Source: Actinomycetes bacterium (lineage in GTDB: Bacteria; Actinomycetota; CADDZG01; JAHWKV01). From it: a stretch of 56,035 bases of DNA. The position numbers and the translations under genes were made by a program. Below the pieces are notes generated by a model. It was given only the letters and a program-made list of their open reading frames with translations. It ran no database searches and was not told the origin of the DNA. Positions 32,917 to 41,531 of this stretch are shown here, one piece after another; positions within the stretch are counted from its first letter, which is position 1; each line of letters opens with the position of its first letter. The stretch covers positions 1-56,035 of the forward strand of contig JAJCYE010000023.1 in the NCBI GenBank assembly GCA_029263075.1. Reading direction: 5' to 3'.

Positions 32917-35607
32917 CTATTGGGGCCGGCCGGAGTAATCCGCCTCCGGGTCGAGCCCGTAGCCCTCCACCGCGGCTTGAACCACTTCCGGCTTGATCTC
33001 GCCCGATTGGGCGAGTGCCGCCAGTACGGCGACCACGATGTGCTCGCCGTCTATCTCGAAGTAGCGCCTCAGATTTTCTCGGGTGTCGCTTCGCCCGAAA
33101 CCGTCGGTCCCCAATGAGACGTAGGGCTCGGGCACCCAGCGGGATATCTGATCCGGCACCGAACACATCCAGTCGGTGGCGGCGACGAACGGCCCCTCCG
33201 ATCCGTTCAGGGCTTTCTGCAGGAACGAAAGACGGGGGGCCTCCTCCGGGTGCAGCCGGTTCCAACGCTCGGTTTCCAGGCAGTCCTCGCGAAGCAGCTT
33301 GAAGCTGGTGACGCTCCAGACGTCGGATGCGACGTCATGGTCCGCATCCAGCATCTGCTGCGCCCTGAGCACCTGGGTCGCCAGGATGGGGCCGCTGCCC
33401 AGGAGCTGGACCCGGTGGGTCCGTTCGCGCAGTGGGGGGCGGAGCCGGTAGATGCCCCGCAGGATCCCCTCGTCGACGCCTTGGGGCTTGGCCGGCATCG
33501 CGTAGTTTTCGTTGTACAGGGCCAAGTAGTAGTAGATGTCTTCGCCCTTGTCGATCATCCGGCGCAACCCGTCCCGCACGATCTCGGCGGTCTCGTAGGC
33601 GAACGCCGGGTCGTAGGCCTGGCAGTTGGGGAAGGTACTGGCCAGAAGCAGGGAGTGGCCGTCGGCGTGCTGCAGCCCCTCGCCGTTCAGGGTGGTCCGG
33701 CCGGCGGTACAGCCAAGCATGAACCCCCGCCCCCGGGCGTCGCCGAACGCCCAGATCAGGTCGCCGATTCTCTGGAATCCGAACATCGAGTAGAAGAGGA
33801 AGAAGGGGATCATGTGTTCGCCGTGGGTGGCGTACGCGGTCCCGGCTGCGGTCATCGAACCCATACTGCCCGCCTCAGTTATCCCTTCTTCAAGGATCTG
33901 GCCGGTCTTGGACTCCGAGTAGCTCAGCAACATGTTGTGGTCGACGGGTTCGTAGAGTTGGCCGACCGAGGAGTGGATGCTGAACTCCTTAAACAGCGAC
34001 TCAAGACCGAAAGTGCGGCCTTCGTCGGGAATGATCGGTACCACCCGGGGGCCGAAGTCCCGGTCCTTCATCAAGTCGCGCAGCAGGGCCACGAACGCCA
34101 TTGTGGTTGAGACTTCCCGGGCACCGCTCCCGCCGTCGAACGCGTCGTAGACCGGATCGCCAGGCAGGACCAGCTTCTTCGGCTTGACCCGGCGTTCGGG
34201 AACAAAGCCCCCCAGCACCTTGCGGCGGTGCTTGAGGTACTGGACCTCATCCGAGTCCTCGCCGGGATGGAAAAATGGCGGCTCCTCCCCGGACAACTTT
34301 TTGGCGGAGACCTCGATATTCAGCCGCTCGGCCAGGCGTTTGAGTTCCTGCTCATTCATCTTCTTGATCTGGTGGGCGGCGTTGCGGGCCTCGAACTCGG
34401 GTCCCAGCGCCCATCCCTTCACCGTTTTGGCCAGGATCACGGTCGGTTTGTCCTGGAGTTGAGTGGCGGTCTGGTAGGCGGCGTAGACCTTGCGGTAGTC
34501 GTGGCCCCCGCGCTTCAAACGCCAAAGGTCATCGTCCGACAGGTGTTCAACCATCCGGCGTAGCCGGGGGTCCGGGCCGAAGAAGTGATCCCGGATATAG
34601 GCTCCGGACTCAATGGAGTAGCGCTGGAACTCGCCGTCAGGCGTGGTGTTCATCTGGTGGACAAGAACGCCCTCGGCGTCCCGGGCCAGCAGGTCGTCCC
34701 ACTCCCGTCCCCAAACAACCTTCAGGACATTCCAACCTGCCCCCTGAAACAACGACTCCAGCTCCTGGATGATCTTGGCGTTGCCCCGAACCGGTCCGTC
34801 GAGGCGTTGCAAGTTGCAGTTGATCACGAAGATCAGGTTGCTGAGCGGCTCGTTGGCCGCCAGATGGAGGGCGCCGACACTCTCTGGTTCGTCCATCTCG
34901 CCGTCCCCGAGGAACGCCCACACCCGCTGTTGCGAGGTGTCCTTGATCCCCCGCAGGTGAAGGTAGCGGTTGAAGCGGGCCTGGTAGATGGCGCTGATGG
35001 AAACCAGGCCCATAGAGACCGACGGGAACTCCCAGAAGTCCGGCATCAGGCGGGGGTGCGGGTAAGAGGACAGCCCACCCTTCCACGTCGCCTCGCGGCG
35101 GAAATGCTCCAACTGCTGCTCGGTTATGCGGCCCTCCAGATAGCCCCGTGCGTAGATCCCGGGAGCCGCGTGGCCTTGAAGCCATACCTGGTCCCCCCCG
35201 CCGGGGTGATCTTTACCTCTAAAAAAGTGGTTGAAGCCGACCTCGTACAAGCCGGCGGCCGAGGCGTAGGTGGCGAGATGCCCCCCAATCCCCACGTGCA
35301 GCTTGTTGGCCCGGATCACCATGACCGCGGCGTTCCACCGGATGAGCTGGCGGATCCGGAATTCAAGGCCCTCGTTGCCCGGGTAGTAGGGTTCGTTCTC
35401 CGGCGAGATGGTGTTGAGGTAGTCGGTCTGCACCATCGACGGGAGCCCGATCTGGCGCTGCCGTGCGTGCAAGAAGATGCGGTGCAGCAGGTACCGGGCC
35501 CGGGTACGGCCTTCGGTGGCGGCCACGTCGTCGATAGCCGCCAGCCACTGAGCGGTCTCGTCCGGATAAGGATCGGGCAGGTGTCCGCCGAATACGTCGT
35601 AGGGCAT
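32917..35607 (-). CDS. aceE: Pyruvate dehydrogenase E1, homodimeric type
   Basis: This protein of about 896 residues is the long AceE form used by actinobacteria and proteobacteria. The thiamine motif is GDGEMDEPES with NLIFVINCNLQRLDGPV; other motifs are HVGIGGHLATYASAAGLYEV and GRTTLNGEGLQHADGHS. I start it at 35607, six bases after AGAGGAG; the track's ten extra residues contain that site. It oxidises pyruvate to acetyl-CoA together with E2 and E3. It follows lpd on the same strand after 103 bases. The window therefore codes for two unrelated E1 enzymes. Confidence 0.95.
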   Translation of the reverse strand: MPYDVFGGHLPDPYPDETAQWLAAIDDVAATEGRTRARYLLHRIFLHARQRQIGLPSMVQTDYLNTISPENEPYYPGNEGLEFRIRQLIRWNAAVMVIRANKLHVGIGGHLATYASAAGLYEVGFNHFFRGKDHPGGGDQVWLQGHAAPGIYARGYLEGRITEQQLEHFRREATWKGGLSSYPHPRLMPDFWEFPSVSMGLVSISAIYQARFNRYLHLRGIKDTSQQRVWAFLGDGEMDEPESVGALHLAANEPLSNLIFVINCNLQRLDGPVRGNAKIIQELESLFQGAGWNVLKVVWGREWDDLLARDAEGVLVHQMNTTPDGEFQRYSIESGAYIRDHFFGPDPRLRRMVEHLSDDDLWRLKRGGHDYRKVYAAYQTATQLQDKPTVILAKTVKGWALGPEFEARNAAHQIKKMNEQELKRLAERLNIEVSAKKLSGEEPPFFHPGEDSDEVQYLKHRRKVLGGFVPERRVKPKKLVLPGDPVYDAFDGGSGAREVSTTMAFVALLRDLMKDRDFGPRVVPIIPDEGRTFGLESLFKEFSIHSSVGQLYEPVDHNMLLSYSESKTGQILEEGITEAGSMGSMTAAGTAYATHGEHMIPFFLFYSMFGFQRIGDLIWAFGDARGRGFMLGCTAGRTTLNGEGLQHADGHSLLLASTFPNCQAYDPAFAYETAEIVRDGLRRMIDKGEDIYYYLALYNENYAMPAKPQGVDEGILRGIYRLRPPLRERTHRVQLLGSGPILATQVLRAQQMLDADHDVASDVWSVTSFKLLREDCLETERWNRLHPEEAPRLSFLQKALNGSEGPFVAATDWMCSVPDQISRWVPEPYVSLGTDGFGRSDTRENLRRYFEIDGEHIVVAVLAALAQSGEIKPEVVQAAVEGYGLDPEADYSGRPQ

Positions 35608-35710
35608 CTTCAGCTCCTCTCTATATCCCGGCTCCACCTCTAGTGTGCGCCAAACGGCCTCGGCGGGGCCCCCACTTTACGGATAATGCTCGGTTAATTC
35701 TTCGCGTGCC

Positions 35711-37117
35711 CTAGCGGTGCAGGGGCGTCCCGGCAAGCGTCAACATGGCTTCTCCCATAGCTTCCGAAAGCGTGGGGTGCGGGTGGATGAGCGCTGCGAC
35801 CTCCCGGGGCAGTGCCTCCCAATTTGTGATCAGTTGTGCCTCGGCGATGAGTTCGGTGACCCGGGGACCGACCATGTGGACTCCGAGCACCGGGCCGTCC
35901 TCCTGGGAGACCACCTTTACAAAGCCCGCCGACTCCCCCAGGATCGTCGCCTTTGCGAGTGCCGCCCACGGAAGTTTGGCCGTCTTGACTTCATAGCCGG
36001 CGTCCTTGGCCTGGGCTTCGGTTAGACCTACCGAAGCGATCTCCGGAAAACTGTAGGTCGCTCGGGGAACGCCCAGGTAGTTCACCGGGCCGTACCCGGG
36101 CACCCCGGCGATCTGTTCCGCAACGTGGATGCCCTCGGCAAACGCCACGTGCGCCAGTTGAAAGTGGGGGAACGGCAGGTTCAACGACGGCTGGGTGATC
36201 ACATCGCCGATAGCCCAGACACCGTCGACCCCGGTGCGGCACAACCCATCGACCGCTACGAAGCCGCGCTCAATCTTGACGCCCGCCTCCTCGTACCCCA
36301 GCCCATCCGAGACCGGCCCCCTGCCGACCGCTATCAGGCACTTCTCGGCCTCCAGGGTCACCACCTTGCCTGCGGAGGTCTCGACGACCAGCGTGGCTCC
36401 ACCTTCGGACCGTTCGGCGGAGGTGACCTTGGCGCCTGCATAGACCTTGATCTTGCGCTTTTCAAACTGGCGTTTGACCTGTGCGGAGACCTCCTCGTCC
36501 TCCCCGGGGGCGACCCTGGGCAAAGCCTCGACCACAGTCACGGCGACGCCGAATGAGGCGAAGACGCTGGCGAACTCCAGACCGACCGCCCCGGCACCCA
36601 CCACGATCACCGAAGCCGGCATGGACTCCAGGGATAGGGCGTGGTCGGAAGTGATAAAGGCCTGCCCGTCGATCTCAATAAAGGGCAACGACCGGGCGTA
36701 GGAGCCGGAGGCGAGGACCACCGAGCCCGCTTCGACGGTTTCGCCACCCTCGACCTCGATTGTGCGGGGCGACGTGAGCCGTCCTTTGCCCTCGACAATG
36801 TTGATCTTTTTGGACTTCACGAGTGCCGTGAGGCCCTTGTAGTGCTTGGAGACCACAAACTCTTTGCGAGAAATGACCTTGGGCCAGTCGACGGTGGCCG
36901 GCTCCGCGACCACCCCGAAGTCGCCGGCTTTGCGGAAACTCTCCATCAAGTCCGCCGAATGAAGCAGGGCCTTCGTGGGGATGCACCCGACGTGCAGGCA
37001 GGTGCCGCCGACCTTGCCTTTCTCGATAAGGGTCACCGTCAACCCGAGCTGCACCGCGCGCAGGGCTGCTGCGTACCCGCCGTTTCCGCCGCCGAGGACG
37101 GCCACATCGCTATTCAT
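35711..37117 (-). CDS. lpdA: Dihydrolipoamide dehydrogenase (E3)
   Basis: This 468-residue flavoprotein has the N-terminal FAD loop VLGGGNGGYAAALRA, the redox disulfide pair Cys40/Cys45 in GGTCLHVGC, the NAD-binding loop VVGAGAVGLEFASVF and the dimer-interface catalytic His in HPHPTLSEAM. It reoxidises lipoyl groups of the 2-oxoacid dehydrogenases. Upstream of aceE on the same strand, divergent from a lipoprotein gene. Length normal. Confidence 0.95.
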   Translation of the reverse strand: MNSDVAVLGGGNGGYAAALRAVQLGLTVTLIEKGKVGGTCLHVGCIPTKALLHSADLMESFRKAGDFGVVAEPATVDWPKVISRKEFVVSKHYKGLTALVKSKKINIVEGKGRLTSPRTIEVEGGETVEAGSVVLASGSYARSLPFIEIDGQAFITSDHALSLESMPASVIVVGAGAVGLEFASVFASFGVAVTVVEALPRVAPGEDEEVSAQVKRQFEKRKIKVYAGAKVTSAERSEGGATLVVETSAGKVVTLEAEKCLIAVGRGPVSDGLGYEEAGVKIERGFVAVDGLCRTGVDGVWAIGDVITQPSLNLPFPHFQLAHVAFAEGIHVAEQIAGVPGYGPVNYLGVPRATYSFPEIASVGLTEAQAKDAGYEVKTAKLPWAALAKATILGESAGFVKVVSQEDGPVLGVHMVGPRVTELIAEAQLITNWEALPREVAALIHPHPTLSEAMGEAMLTLAGTPLHR

Positions 37118-37202
37118 CGGGGCAGTCTAACCGGCCACCCGGCAGCACAGGAGGCGATATGGAGGCGATAAACAACGTTCCAATCTTTGACATACTGCCT
37201 TC

Positions 37203-37721
37203 ATGAAGTTGCCGAGCCTGCGGATCCTGCTGCTTTGGTCGCTCATTCCTGCCGCTGCCGCATGCAGTTTCGACCAGGACACCAAGACTTTCGAGTCCTC
37301 CGCCGGGCGATTCAGCGCCGACTTCCCTTCCGATCCGCAAACCACGATGCAGGACACCTCGGCAGAGGGCATCGACCTCGTGTTGCACTTCTTCAGCTCC
37401 GAAACCGACGATTACGCGGTCAGCGTGGGATACGTCGACTATCCGGCCGAGTTCGAGGAGGTCGACCCCAAAATCGTATTGGCCGGTGTCGCTCCGGGGG
37501 CCGCGGGCAACATCGCGGGCGGCACGGTCATCAAGAACGAGCCCGGGACCTTTCTGGAGTTCGACTCCGTCGACTACCGGGTGAATTCAGAGAAGGTGCA
37601 GTTGCAGGCCAAAGCGTTCCTGGTCAAAAACCGGATGTACCTTCTCCAGGCGATATCGGAGAATCTGGCCGACGCCGACGCCGAGTACGAACGGCTGGTG
37701 GAGAGCTTCAGGCTTCTATGA
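37203..37721 (+). CDS. Predicted lipoprotein
   Basis: This 172-residue protein has a signal peptide ending in the lipobox PAAAAC (Cys21). The mature part (SSAGRFSADFPSDPQTT; YAVSVGYVDYPAEFEE; KAFLVKNRMYLLQAISEN; ERLVESFRLL) has the pattern of small secreted proteins with a PsbP/DUF1795-like fold. No ligand or enzyme motif. It is divergent from lpd and convergent with the DUF6855-like gene. Function unknown; export and lipidation are strongly indicated. Confidence 0.7.
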   Translation: MKLPSLRILLLWSLIPAAAACSFDQDTKTFESSAGRFSADFPSDPQTTMQDTSAEGIDLVLHFFSSETDDYAVSVGYVDYPAEFEEVDPKIVLAGVAPGAAGNIAGGTVIKNEPGTFLEFDSVDYRVNSEKVQLQAKAFLVKNRMYLLQAISENLADADAEYERLVESFRLL

Positions 37722-37739
37722 TCCGCTGAACCAAGCGCC

Positions 37740-38147
37740 CTATTTGCTGCGCATGGAGTTGTTGCGAGGTTTGTGCTCCAGTTCCGCCAGTCCCAGGTGC
37801 TCCAGCAGCGGCGGAAGGTACATCCCGAACCGGCCACGGTAGCCCTTGCGCAACCCGTACCACCCCCCGACCGGGTTGTCCTCCGCCCTGCCCCACGCTT
37901 CGACCGTACCGGGCTTGGCGGGCTTTTTCTCGTCGGCTGCGCCCAACTCCACCCAGTCGCCGGCAGCGACCAGCATGGCGTGGAGGTCCTCAACGCATCT
38001 CAGGTGGTACTTCAGGGTGGTCGACCCAACAACACAGACCAGCGCGGGCGGGTCCGCATCGGGATCCCGGTACATCTTGTACTCCGAGCTGCCCGGAGGG
38101 GTCTTCAGCACCCAGGGATCATCGATGGTGCCGGCTGGATCGGACAT
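37740..38147 (-). CDS. Conserved DUF6855-like protein
   Basis: This 135-residue protein reads as a known widespread conserved family, from memory DUF6855: DDPWVLKTPPGSSEYKMYRD, ALVCVVGSTTLKYHLR, then DWVELGAADEKKP, NPVGGWYGLRKGYRGRFGMY and EHKPRNN. No enzymatic function is known to me. Strong AAGGAG site. It is last in the minus-strand cluster of Lgt-like protein, radical SAM enzyme and small membrane protein, though a 12-base gap makes membership likely but not certain. Confidence 0.65.
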   Translation of the reverse strand: MSDPAGTIDDPWVLKTPPGSSEYKMYRDPDADPPALVCVVGSTTLKYHLRCVEDLHAMLVAAGDWVELGAADEKKPAKPGTVEAWGRAEDNPVGGWYGLRKGYRGRFGMYLPPLLEHLGLAELEHKPRNNSMRSK

Positions 38148-38159
38148 GGTTGAACTCCT

Positions 38160-38459
38160 TTATCCCACGATCTCCAACAGACTCTTCACAGTAAAACCTG
38201 CGCCCGCCACGAACGCGAGACCCAGGTAGGCGAGCACCAGCCGGGTGTCCTTGAGGATGCACTTGCTGGACTTCAAGCCGCCCCGGTAGGCCTTGGTGTA
38301 GGCCCACAAACCCATGCCGGCAAAGAAGGTGACCACAGCCGCAGGCGTGAGCAGCCACGCCAACAGGGCGATGGTGGTGAAGATGCACAGCCGCAGCGGG
38401 TCGTGAACCGGACCCCTGGGCCGCAGATCCGGCGAGTTACTCCTAAGGTGTCTCGACAA
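38160..38459 (-). CDS. Small membrane protein coupled to the radical SAM gene
   Basis: This 99-residue protein has three hydrophobic segments (LCIFTTIALLAWLLTPAAVV; VTFFAGMGLWAYTKAY; LVLAYLGLAFVAGAGF) separated by a basic loop YRGGLKSSKCILKD. The TTG start has AAAGGAG eight bases upstream and overlaps the end of the radical SAM gene by 17 bases, so the two are translated together. I do not recognise the family. It could anchor or assist a membrane-lipid enzyme. Confidence 0.65.
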   Translation of the reverse strand: MSRHLRSNSPDLRPRGPVHDPLRLCIFTTIALLAWLLTPAAVVTFFAGMGLWAYTKAYRGGLKSSKCILKDTRLVLAYLGLAFVAGAGFTVKSLLEIVG

Positions 38460-40002
38460 GCGGCAGGCTCCTTTCCACGCGCTCTGAAAGTTTGGTTTTC
38501 CCCAGCTTCGGCCACGCCTGCACTGCGCAGAAGGGGGCGCACTGGTGCTGGGTATCGCTCGCGGTCCCCACGTGGATACAGCACTGGAGCAGGCGTTCTT
38601 CGAGCATGGTGTTCATATCCATGAACGGCTTGACCGTGATCCGCTTGATACGGGTGCCTATCATGTCCCGGACCTTTCTGCGGCCACCCAGAACGGCTCC
38701 CCCGGCCATCTTCGCCAGCGTGGACAGGCCGATGTCGCAGTTTTCGCAGATGTTCTTGAACAGGTCGGTGACCGTGGGGTGAGTCAGGGAGGTCACCTCA
38801 GACATCAGCCCCAATAAGGATGCCTTGACCAGTTCGCGGATCTGCTCGGGAATTTCCCGATCCGCCACCCGGTTGGAGACCAGATCCAGGTGCTGCTTCA
38901 GCCGCTCGTGGCCGATGACCTTGGCCAGCGACCTCCACTCCCCCTTGTCGTCCAAGAGCATGTAGCCGACCGACGAACAATGCGGGTGGGAGCAGGGCAG
39001 GGCGGTCAGGTCGTCCCAGCCGACCAAACCGCCGGTCTGGGGAGACAGGCGGGCCAGCACGCCGGTGTGGGTCAGCCGGTTCATCGGGTCGATGTCCCCG
39101 GAACGGCCGGACCCGAACTGGGGCTGCAGTGCGATGCCTCCCACGTAGGGCGTCTCCAGTCCGAACTTCACCACATCGCCGATTTCGTCGTCGTTCACCC
39201 CCAGCGCTGCGGTCATGGTCAGGGTGGTAAAAACACCGGCGGCGCTCAGGCGTTCCACCGCTTGTTTTTTGATGCGCCTCAGGTCGGCGTTGCGGTGGTG
39301 CTGGTGGGTGGACAGCTTGAACCCGTCGAACTGCAGGTAGACCTCGAACCGTTCCCGGTGTTTCTCCAAGAATTCCAAAAGCTCATCGTCCCGAGCGAGT
39401 TGGATGCCGTTGGTGTTGATCAGTACCCGGACGATGTCCCGGTCCATGGTTGCTTTGAGGATCGGCAGCAGGTCGGGGTGAATGGTTGGCTCCCCCCCGG
39501 AAATCATCAATACGTCCAGGCGGCCGTTCTCCCGCACCAGGCGCTGGTCGATGTTGTCCATAACCTCCCGCGCCGGGACAATGCCCCCCGCCTCGGGCGC
39601 CGACCCGGCGAAGCAGGTTGGGCAGTTGAGGTTGCATTTGTGGATGATCTCCTCCAGCAGGATGCAGGTGTGTTGGGTTTGCAGTTCGCCCAGGCCCTCC
39701 AGGTAACCGGCGGGCACCGGGGTGAAGTTGCCCGGGCTATCGGGTCCGTGCACTTTGGTGGGGGCGGTCCACTGCTCCAGATAGGTCAGGATCGCCGGGT
39801 CCTCGTCGTACATGGTGGTTACCTTGCCGTGGACCGGGCACCCGCGGACCAGCCACACCCGACCTTCGGCCTCCGCCAGATAGCCGGACAGTCGCTCGAC
39901 CTGCTCCAAAGGACGGAAGGGGTTCTCCTCGTGGCAGTGGGGGCAAAAGGCGTTGACGTAACGCCGGATCCGGTCCTGGCGAAGGGGCATACCCGGAGTC
40001 AC
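38443..40002 (-). CDS. Tes/MJ0619-like radical SAM enzyme with extra Cys clusters
   Basis: The real start is near 40002 (GTG overlapping the upstream stop as GTGA, with GGAG seven bases before) or ATG 39990; the ORF upstream to 40416 is antisense shadow. The 519-residue product has an N-terminal zinc or rubredoxin-like segment (AFCPHCHEENP; VRGCPVHGKV), a radical SAM cluster motif HKCNLNCPTCFAG, ISGGEPTIHPD, and C-terminal cysteines CENCDIG, QCCIHVG and HQCAPFCAV. That layout matches the MJ0619/Tes family. Tes joins lipid chains to make membrane-spanning tetraethers in archaea; bacterial relatives act on lipids or are uncharacterised. Here it sits behind an Lgt-like gene. Confidence 0.8.
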   Translation of the reverse strand: MTPGMPLRQDRIRRYVNAFCPHCHEENPFRPLEQVERLSGYLAEAEGRVWLVRGCPVHGKVTTMYDEDPAILTYLEQWTAPTKVHGPDSPGNFTPVPAGYLEGLGELQTQHTCILLEEIIHKCNLNCPTCFAGSAPEAGGIVPAREVMDNIDQRLVRENGRLDVLMISGGEPTIHPDLLPILKATMDRDIVRVLINTNGIQLARDDELLEFLEKHRERFEVYLQFDGFKLSTHQHHRNADLRRIKKQAVERLSAAGVFTTLTMTAALGVNDDEIGDVVKFGLETPYVGGIALQPQFGSGRSGDIDPMNRLTHTGVLARLSPQTGGLVGWDDLTALPCSHPHCSSVGYMLLDDKGEWRSLAKVIGHERLKQHLDLVSNRVADREIPEQIRELVKASLLGLMSEVTSLTHPTVTDLFKNICENCDIGLSTLAKMAGGAVLGGRRKVRDMIGTRIKRITVKPFMDMNTMLEERLLQCCIHVGTASDTQHQCAPFCAVQAWPKLGKTKLSERVERSLPLVETP

Positions 40003-40805
40003 GCGAGGTCTCCGGCCGGGCTCATCCCTGCCACTGCCCCGGACCGGTAGGCGCCCCGTGAGACCTGCCGGAAGAAGTAGATCGCCAGCAGGAGGATCGA
40101 GGGGATCAAAAAGAGCTGGGAGCCGCTCAGTCCCGACCACAGGACCTGGTTGCCCCGGACAAACTCGACGCCGAAACGGAAAACTCCGTAGGCGAAAAGG
40201 TAAACCTTGAACAGCTCGCCGGGAACCGGGATCCGGTCCCGCAGCCTCCAAAGGACGGCGAAGATCAAGATCTGAAAGGCGATCTCGTAGAGGAACGATG
40301 GGTGCATCGGAACCCCCGCCGGGGGGCTGCCGGGCAAGGTGGCCGCGATCCGGGCGTTCACCGCCATCCCCCAAGGCAACGTGGTGGGGGTGCCGATCTG
40401 TTCGGTGAAAAAACACCCCAAGCGGCCTATCGCCATGCCCAGGGCGATGCCGGGAGCGAACATATCCCCCGTCTTGCCTTCGTAGCCCACGGCTTTTTTG
40501 GTGATCAGGGCGCCCAGGTAAGCGCCGGCCAGCCCTCCCAGAATGCTCTTGCCTCCGTCGATCAACGCCCCGATCAACGTGGGGTCTTCATTCAGTTGCA
40601 GGTACTGCCACACAGTCGACAGCTTGGCGCCCACCGCTCCGAAGAGCAGGGTCCCCGCCATCACGGCGCCCAACTCCTGGGTCATCCGGCCCTGCCGGCG
40701 AGCTTCGTAAGCCATCAGGACCGTGGCGCTCAAGACTCCCAGGGTCAAAAAGAAGGCGTGGGTAGGCACCGCCAAACCGCCGAGATGGAACAGGACCGGG
40801 AGCAT
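39999..40805 (-). CDS. Lgt-like membrane protein (second Lgt family member)
   Basis: I use the ATG at 40805 (MLPVLFHLGGLAVPTHAFF), the usual Lgt N-terminus; an ATG at 40847 is possible, and the longer ORF to 41006 overlaps the divergent tspO gene. The 268-residue product has about seven helices, the Lgt-type AIGRLGCFFTEQIGTPT and YGVFRFGVEFVRGN. It belongs to the GCF-containing side group of the Lgt family rather than the canonical enzyme, which is at 23.8 kb. Overlap with the radical SAM gene suggests a joint task, perhaps handling glycerolipid substrates. Function inferred only. Confidence 0.75.
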   Translation of the reverse strand: MLPVLFHLGGLAVPTHAFFLTLGVLSATVLMAYEARRQGRMTQELGAVMAGTLLFGAVGAKLSTVWQYLQLNEDPTLIGALIDGGKSILGGLAGAYLGALITKKAVGYEGKTGDMFAPGIALGMAIGRLGCFFTEQIGTPTTLPWGMAVNARIAATLPGSPPAGVPMHPSFLYEIAFQILIFAVLWRLRDRIPVPGELFKVYLFAYGVFRFGVEFVRGNQVLWSGLSGSQLFLIPSILLLAIYFFRQVSRGAYRSGAVAGMSPAGDLA

Positions 40806-40867
40806 TTGGCCCAAGCTAGCAGGGCGCAGCCGGATAAACCAGACCATCAAGGGTCCGGGCTCTCGCA

Positions 40868-40885
40868 GGCCCCGCGTGGGGCCTG
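40868..40885. other. Inverted repeat in Lgt-like/tspO divergent spacer
   Basis: AGGCCCC-GCGT-GGGGCCT, a perfect 7-base stem with a 4-base loop, lies between the divergent starts, about 22 bases before the tspO ATG. It may be an operator or an mRNA leader hairpin. No known site matched. Confidence 0.35.
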
Positions 40886-40907
40886 CCGATTCGGCAATAA
40901 TAGGCAG

Positions 40908-41426
40908 ATGACCTCCGGCGCAACAGCCTCGGATACAGCCGGTCCCCACCGGCCGAGCCGGAAGGCCGCCGCCTTGGCGGCCGTGGCGTTCGTTGCGGGG
41001 GCCCAAATTGCCGGCGGTATCGGTGTCCCGTTCACGGACCCGGGTAGCGACTGGTACCTGAACCTACAGAAGGCGCCCTTCAACCCCCCTCCGTGGGTCT
41101 TCGGGCCGGTATGGGGCGTGCTTTATGTGGTGATCGGCCTCGCCGCGTTCATCGCCTGGCTTGCCCCTCCCGGTAAAAATCGCACCCTGGCTCTCAGGTG
41201 GTGGACCGTCCAGTTGTTGCTGAACGCCTCCTGGACGCCGGTGTTCTTCGGAGCCCGCCTCCCCGGGTGGGGCCTAGCCTTGCTGCTTGGCGTCGATGTC
41301 GCGGTGGCCGCAAGCTTCGTCTATCTGCTCCGTACCGACAAACGAGCCGGTTGGATGTTCTTGCCCTACCTGATGTGGGTGCTGTTCGCCACCAGCCTCA
41401 ACGCCTGGATCGTGGCCGCCAACTAG
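40908..41426 (+). CDS. tspO: TspO/MBR family membrane protein
   Basis: This 172-residue protein has five helices and the TspO hallmarks WYLNLQKAPFNPPPWVFGPV, WGVLYVVIGLAAFIAW and LNASWTPVFFG. Such proteins bind tetrapyrroles and are linked to stress and porphyrin handling. The ATG at 40908 is the only start that leaves the helical core intact. An N-terminal extension of about 20 polar residues precedes helix 1. It is divergent from the Lgt-like cluster. Confidence 0.93.
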   Translation: MTSGATASDTAGPHRPSRKAAALAAVAFVAGAQIAGGIGVPFTDPGSDWYLNLQKAPFNPPPWVFGPVWGVLYVVIGLAAFIAWLAPPGKNRTLALRWWTVQLLLNASWTPVFFGARLPGWGLALLLGVDVAVAASFVYLLRTDKRAGWMFLPYLMWVLFATSLNAWIVAAN

Positions 41427-41531
41427 GCCGACCCATCCCGCACTCCAGGCACGCCGCCGGCCCGTTGAGTCGCCGTCCCGGTGGTACCAACTGTCCCAGC
41501 TTGACTCCCACGCAGGTTTGCCGCGGCGTGA

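Noticed and set aside
40003-40416. N-terminal extension of the radical SAM ORF
   Set aside because: It overlaps the Lgt-like gene in another frame and lacks family similarity; the GTG at 40002 or ATG at 39990 gives the normal length.
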